A stretch of DNA of 64,000 nucleotides. It comes from Parabacteroides sp. AM08-6 (lineage in GTDB: Bacteria > Bacteroidota > Bacteroidia > Bacteroidales > Tannerellaceae). The stretch is from contig NZ_QRMP01000011.1 in the NCBI RefSeq assembly GCF_003473295.1, positions 31,434 through 95,433 of the forward strand, read 5' to 3'. Made by a program: the position numbers and the translations under genes. Shown in pieces: positions 61,209 to 64,000 of this stretch (position 1 is its first letter; the number at the start of each line of letters is the position of its first letter). A model generated the notes under the pieces. That model saw only the letters and a program-made list of their open reading frames with translations, made no database searches and was not told the DNA's origin.

Positions 61209-62378
61209 TTAATAGGTAAATTCTCCAAACTCGCTTTTAATAATCAATTCCCGTTTGTCGCTTTCTTCTACGCGACCTACGATTTGGGCATCGATATTAA
61301 ATGATTGACTGATGGCAATTACCTCTTCTGCATGTTCAGGGGATAGATAAACTTCCAACCGGTGTCCCATATTGAATACTTTGTACATTTCTTCCCAAGA
61401 TGTGCCACTCTGTTCCTTTATTGTCTTGAACAACGGTGGAACCGGGAACAGATTGTCTTTGACGATGCGGCAGTTATCTCCCACAAAATGCATAACCTTC
61501 GTCTGCGCTCCTCCTGAACAGTGTACCATACCGTGGATTTGAGCACGTAACGCGTCTAACAGTTTTTTTACTACCGGCGCATAGGTGCGGGTAGGAGAAA
61601 GCACTAATTTTCCTGCATTTACCGGAGTGTCTGCAATGGCGTCTGTCAATTTCAGCTTACCGCTATAAACCAATTCTTCCGGAACACCTTTGTCGTAACT
61701 TTCTGGATATTTTTCTGCCAGATATTTAGCAAACACGTCGTGGCGTGCACTGGTCAGTCCATTGCTTCCCATACCTCCGTTATATTCTTTTTCGTAGGTG
61801 GCTTGTCCGAATGAGGCTAAACCGACAATGACATCTCCCGGTCGAATATTTGCGTTGTCAATTACATCGGCGCGTTTCATACGGCAAGTAACCGTACTGT
61901 CTACAATGATTGTGCGTACCAGGTCCCCAACGTCGGCAGTTTCGCCTCCGGTAGCATAACAACCTACCCCCATTTCACGAAGCTCGGCCAGCAGTTCGTC
62001 CGTACCGTTAATGATAGCGGAAATCACTTCTCCCGGAATTAACAGTTTGTTTCGTCCTATAGTGGAAGAAACCAGTATATTGTCTACGGCACCCACACAA
62101 AGCAGGTCGTCGATATTCATAATCAAAGCGTCTTGTGCAATACCCTTCCAGACAGAAAGATCGCCTGTCTCTTTCCAGTACATATAGGCCAGCGATGATT
62201 TTGTTCCGGCTCCGTCGGCATGCATGATGTTACAATATTCCGGATCACCTCCCAGAATATCGGGGATAATTTTACAGAATGCTTTCGGGAATATACCCTT
62301 GTCGATGTTCTTTATTGCATTATGAACATCTTCTTTCAAAGCGGATACACCGCGTAGATTGTAACGTTGGTCACTCAT
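61209..62378 (-). CDS. purM: AIR synthase family protein (PurM-like)
   Basis: This 389-residue protein is a phosphoribosylformylglycinamidine cyclo-ligase-type enzyme for purine synthesis. MHADGAGTKSSLAYMYWKET, NIDDLLCVGA, YATGGETADVGDLVRTIIVD and IRPGDVIVGLASFG match the PurM domain layout. The long Bacteroidetes form is about 390 residues. GHRLEVYLSPEHA takes the place of the usual NMGIG-type segment. Confidence 0.88.
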   Translation of the reverse strand: MSDQRYNLRGVSALKEDVHNAIKNIDKGIFPKAFCKIIPDILGGDPEYCNIMHADGAGTKSSLAYMYWKETGDLSVWKGIAQDALIMNIDDLLCVGAVDNILVSSTIGRNKLLIPGEVISAIINGTDELLAELREMGVGCYATGGETADVGDLVRTIIVDSTVTCRMKRADVIDNANIRPGDVIVGLASFGQATYEKEYNGGMGSNGLTSARHDVFAKYLAEKYPESYDKGVPEELVYSGKLKLTDAIADTPVNAGKLVLSPTRTYAPVVKKLLDALRAQIHGMVHCSGGAQTKVMHFVGDNCRIVKDNLFPVPPLFKTIKEQSGTSWEEMYKVFNMGHRLEVYLSPEHAEEVIAISQSFNIDAQIVGRVEESDKRELIIKSEFGEFTY

Positions 62379-62411
62379 TGTTTTGCGAATTTGTCTGCAA
62401 AGATACTATTT

Positions 62412-63320
62412 TTATCTAAGTTTTAGTACATCCCCTTCTTCCGGAATATAATCTTTGTGCTTTTTATTAATCTTATATAAGCTCTTGATTTGTATTCCAT
62501 ATTTTTGTGAGATACTGTGCATGGATTCTCCGACCTGTACCACATGGTCGTAGTAGGGCTTGTCTGCTTTCTTCTTTTTCTTTTCCAGATAAACAATGTC
62601 ACCCTGTTGCAAGGGGAAATCTTCCGGTACTTCGTTGAATTTTTTCAGGTCTTTCACGCGGAAGTCCAAACTCTGGGCTATATTCTCGAAGTTATCGTTG
62701 TTTTTGGCGTAGACATACAGGAGTCCGTGGGTTCTGTAAATCGTGTATTTGGATTTAATGACAGCTTGCTGTTGTCTGCCTGTAACTTTTCCTCCTTTTG
62801 CCGAGTCGAAGCGATATAGTTCGTAATCTTCGATGACTTTTATCAGTTTGTTGGCGTAAGCACGGTCTGTTGCATATCCACATTTTTGCAATCCTTTCGC
62901 CCAACCTTTATAGTCTTTGATATTCAGCTTGAATAAGGGAGCATATCGTGGACGGTCCACCAGAAAATGGGCATGGTCTTCGTATGAATCTTCAGCCCGT
63001 TTGTATTTGCGAAAACATTCGCCCCGCAAATCGTCATCATGGTAAACACGTTCGCCCCGCCAATCGGAATGGCATTTTATACCGAAGTGATTGTTCGATT
63101 TACGCGCCAACTGGCTTTGTCCGGCTCCGGACTCGAATATTCCCTGTGCCAACGTGATACTGGCCGGTATTTTATATTTCTTTTGGTGCTGGATAGCAAT
63201 GCCGCTATATTGTTTGATGTACTTCTCGTAGGAAGCAATTCTCCTCTGGCTCTCTGCTTTCGTATTTCCTATATAAGAAAATAAAGTAATCAGACAGAGA
63301 ATGCGTAGTGTAAACCTCAT
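62412..63320 (-). CDS. peptidoglycan hydrolase with GH73 and two LysM domains
   Basis: This 302-residue protein has a signal peptide (LRILCLITLFSYIGNTKAE). The N-acetylglucosaminidase domain has PASITLAQGIFESGAGQSQL, with a likely catalytic Glu, then NHFGIKCHSDW. Two LysM repeats follow (about 207-255 and 260-302, KYGIQIKSLYKINKKHKDYI). It probably trims the cell wall. Confidence 0.9.
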   Translation of the reverse strand: MRFTLRILCLITLFSYIGNTKAESQRRIASYEKYIKQYSGIAIQHQKKYKIPASITLAQGIFESGAGQSQLARKSNNHFGIKCHSDWRGERVYHDDDLRGECFRKYKRAEDSYEDHAHFLVDRPRYAPLFKLNIKDYKGWAKGLQKCGYATDRAYANKLIKVIEDYELYRFDSAKGGKVTGRQQQAVIKSKYTIYRTHGLLYVYAKNNDNFENIAQSLDFRVKDLKKFNEVPEDFPLQQGDIVYLEKKKKKADKPYYDHVVQVGESMHSISQKYGIQIKSLYKINKKHKDYIPEEGDVLKLR

Positions 63321-63402
63321 GACTATAGTTCTAAGTGATAATTATTTTCGCAAAGATAATTATTCTGGGATACTTTAGTGTCTGTTTTTGGTTTAAATAC
63401 AG

Positions 63403-63410
63403 TACATTTG
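63403..63410 (+). promoter_or_regulatory. -7 box of cdd
   Basis: TACATTTG, 22 bases before the ATG at 63433; the -33 element is not clear. Confidence 0.5.
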
Positions 63411-63432
63411 TATAGTAGCAATATATTTAGGT

Positions 63433-63918
63433 ATGGAAAAGATAAAACTGGAAACGAATATGCTCCGCTGCTTGTTGTCTGAGTTGAACGATGATTTACA
63501 ACCTTTGGCAGCTGCGGCGGTCAAGGCTACCGAACAATCTTATGCGCCTTATTCCGGTTTTCATGTCGGTGCGGCAGCTTTGCTAGAGAACGGCATGATT
63601 GTGACCGGTAGTAATCAGGAAAATGCCGCTTATCCTTCGGGGTTATGCGCCGAGCGGGTAACGTTGTTTCATGCCGGCCACCAGTATCCGGATATTCCGG
63701 TGATGGCTCTTGCCATTGCGGCTGCAACAAAAGGGGAGCAGGTGGAGAGTATTTCCCCTTGCGGGGCTTGCCGGCAAGTATTATTGGAAACGGAGCAGCG
63801 TTATGGTAAGCCTGTAAAGGTGTTACTTTGCGGGAGAAAGGATGTCATAATCGCGGAAAGTGCAGAGTCGTTGCTTCCACTTTGTTTCGGAACGAATGAT
63901 TTGAAAAACCATAGGTGA
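63433..63918 (+). CDS. cdd: cytidine deaminase
   Basis: This 161-residue zinc enzyme deaminates cytidine and deoxycytidine. APYSGFHVGAAAL near 35-48, NAAYPSGLCAERVTLFHAG with the CAE zinc/catalytic motif, and SPCGACRQVLLE with the PCxxC zinc pair are all intact. About 20 extra residues precede the core. The last 82 bases of the window after it show no recognised feature. Confidence 0.95.
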   Translation: MEKIKLETNMLRCLLSELNDDLQPLAAAAVKATEQSYAPYSGFHVGAAALLENGMIVTGSNQENAAYPSGLCAERVTLFHAGHQYPDIPVMALAIAAATKGEQVESISPCGACRQVLLETEQRYGKPVKVLLCGRKDVIIAESAESLLPLCFGTNDLKNHR

Positions 63919-64000
63919 AAGTGAAATAATGCTCCTATTGAATAATAGATTTTTAACCTTCAGGGCAAACGCATTAGGAATAAAAATCAAAAGCCCCTTC

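Overview
The window is a Bacteroidales chromosome segment, most like Parabacteroides or Bacteroides (genus inferred, not proven). Supporting signs are promoters of the Bacteroidota form (TTTG, about 19 bases, TAnnTTTG), almost no Shine-Dalgarno sequences, a fused LpxC/FabZ protein, NigD-like and DUF3332 lipoproteins, and large secreted glycoside hydrolases.

Layout. 1-7.6 kb: housekeeping genes. A partial NAD(P)H-hydrate repair gene is followed by an hpt-adk-obgE-pgeF-B3/4 run, a DUF2582 winged-helix gene, then a coiled-coil gene, zapA and rny. 7.7-18.2 kb: secreted carbohydrate enzymes on the minus strand (GH127-like, GH106-like, GH2) plus a DUF3332 and a NigD-like lipoprotein; no SusC/SusD pair lies in the window. 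18.2-22.3 kb: small genes, an ABC-F ATPase, and intergenic DNA with a 62-bp duplication and a cluster of short words.

22.3-43.0 kb: an AT-rich accessory island ending at the 3' end of mnmE. It carries a hipBA-type module with an operator over its promoter, two SMC/OLD-like ATPases (one followed by a broken partner fragment), a broken NERD-helicase gene, a frameshifted and truncated tyrosine integrase, an excisionase-like HTH gene, an AbiE-like winged-helix/nucleotidyltransferase pair followed by a metallophosphoesterase, a 1437-residue STAND NTPase with a DUF4365-like nuclease domain, a decayed IS21 element that cuts a DUF3987 gene, and an unrecognised protein with two HEPN-like R-x4-H motifs. 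It looks like layered remnants of integrative elements carrying defence cargo. The best candidates for undescribed biology are the STAND protein with its three upstream genes, and the tandem HEPN-like protein.

43.0-64.0 kb: core genes again. They are mnmE, a DUF362 ferredoxin-like protein, an AAA ATPase, a nitroreductase, rpiA, a nucleoside phosphorylase, floA-nfeD with a TPR/PD40 protein, a TtcA-like enzyme, a DUF486 protein, miaA, the lipid A genes lpxA-lpxC/fabZ-lpxD, pyrF, prfA, an unlisted 29-residue membrane peptide gene, a purM-type gene, a GH73/LysM hydrolase and cdd.
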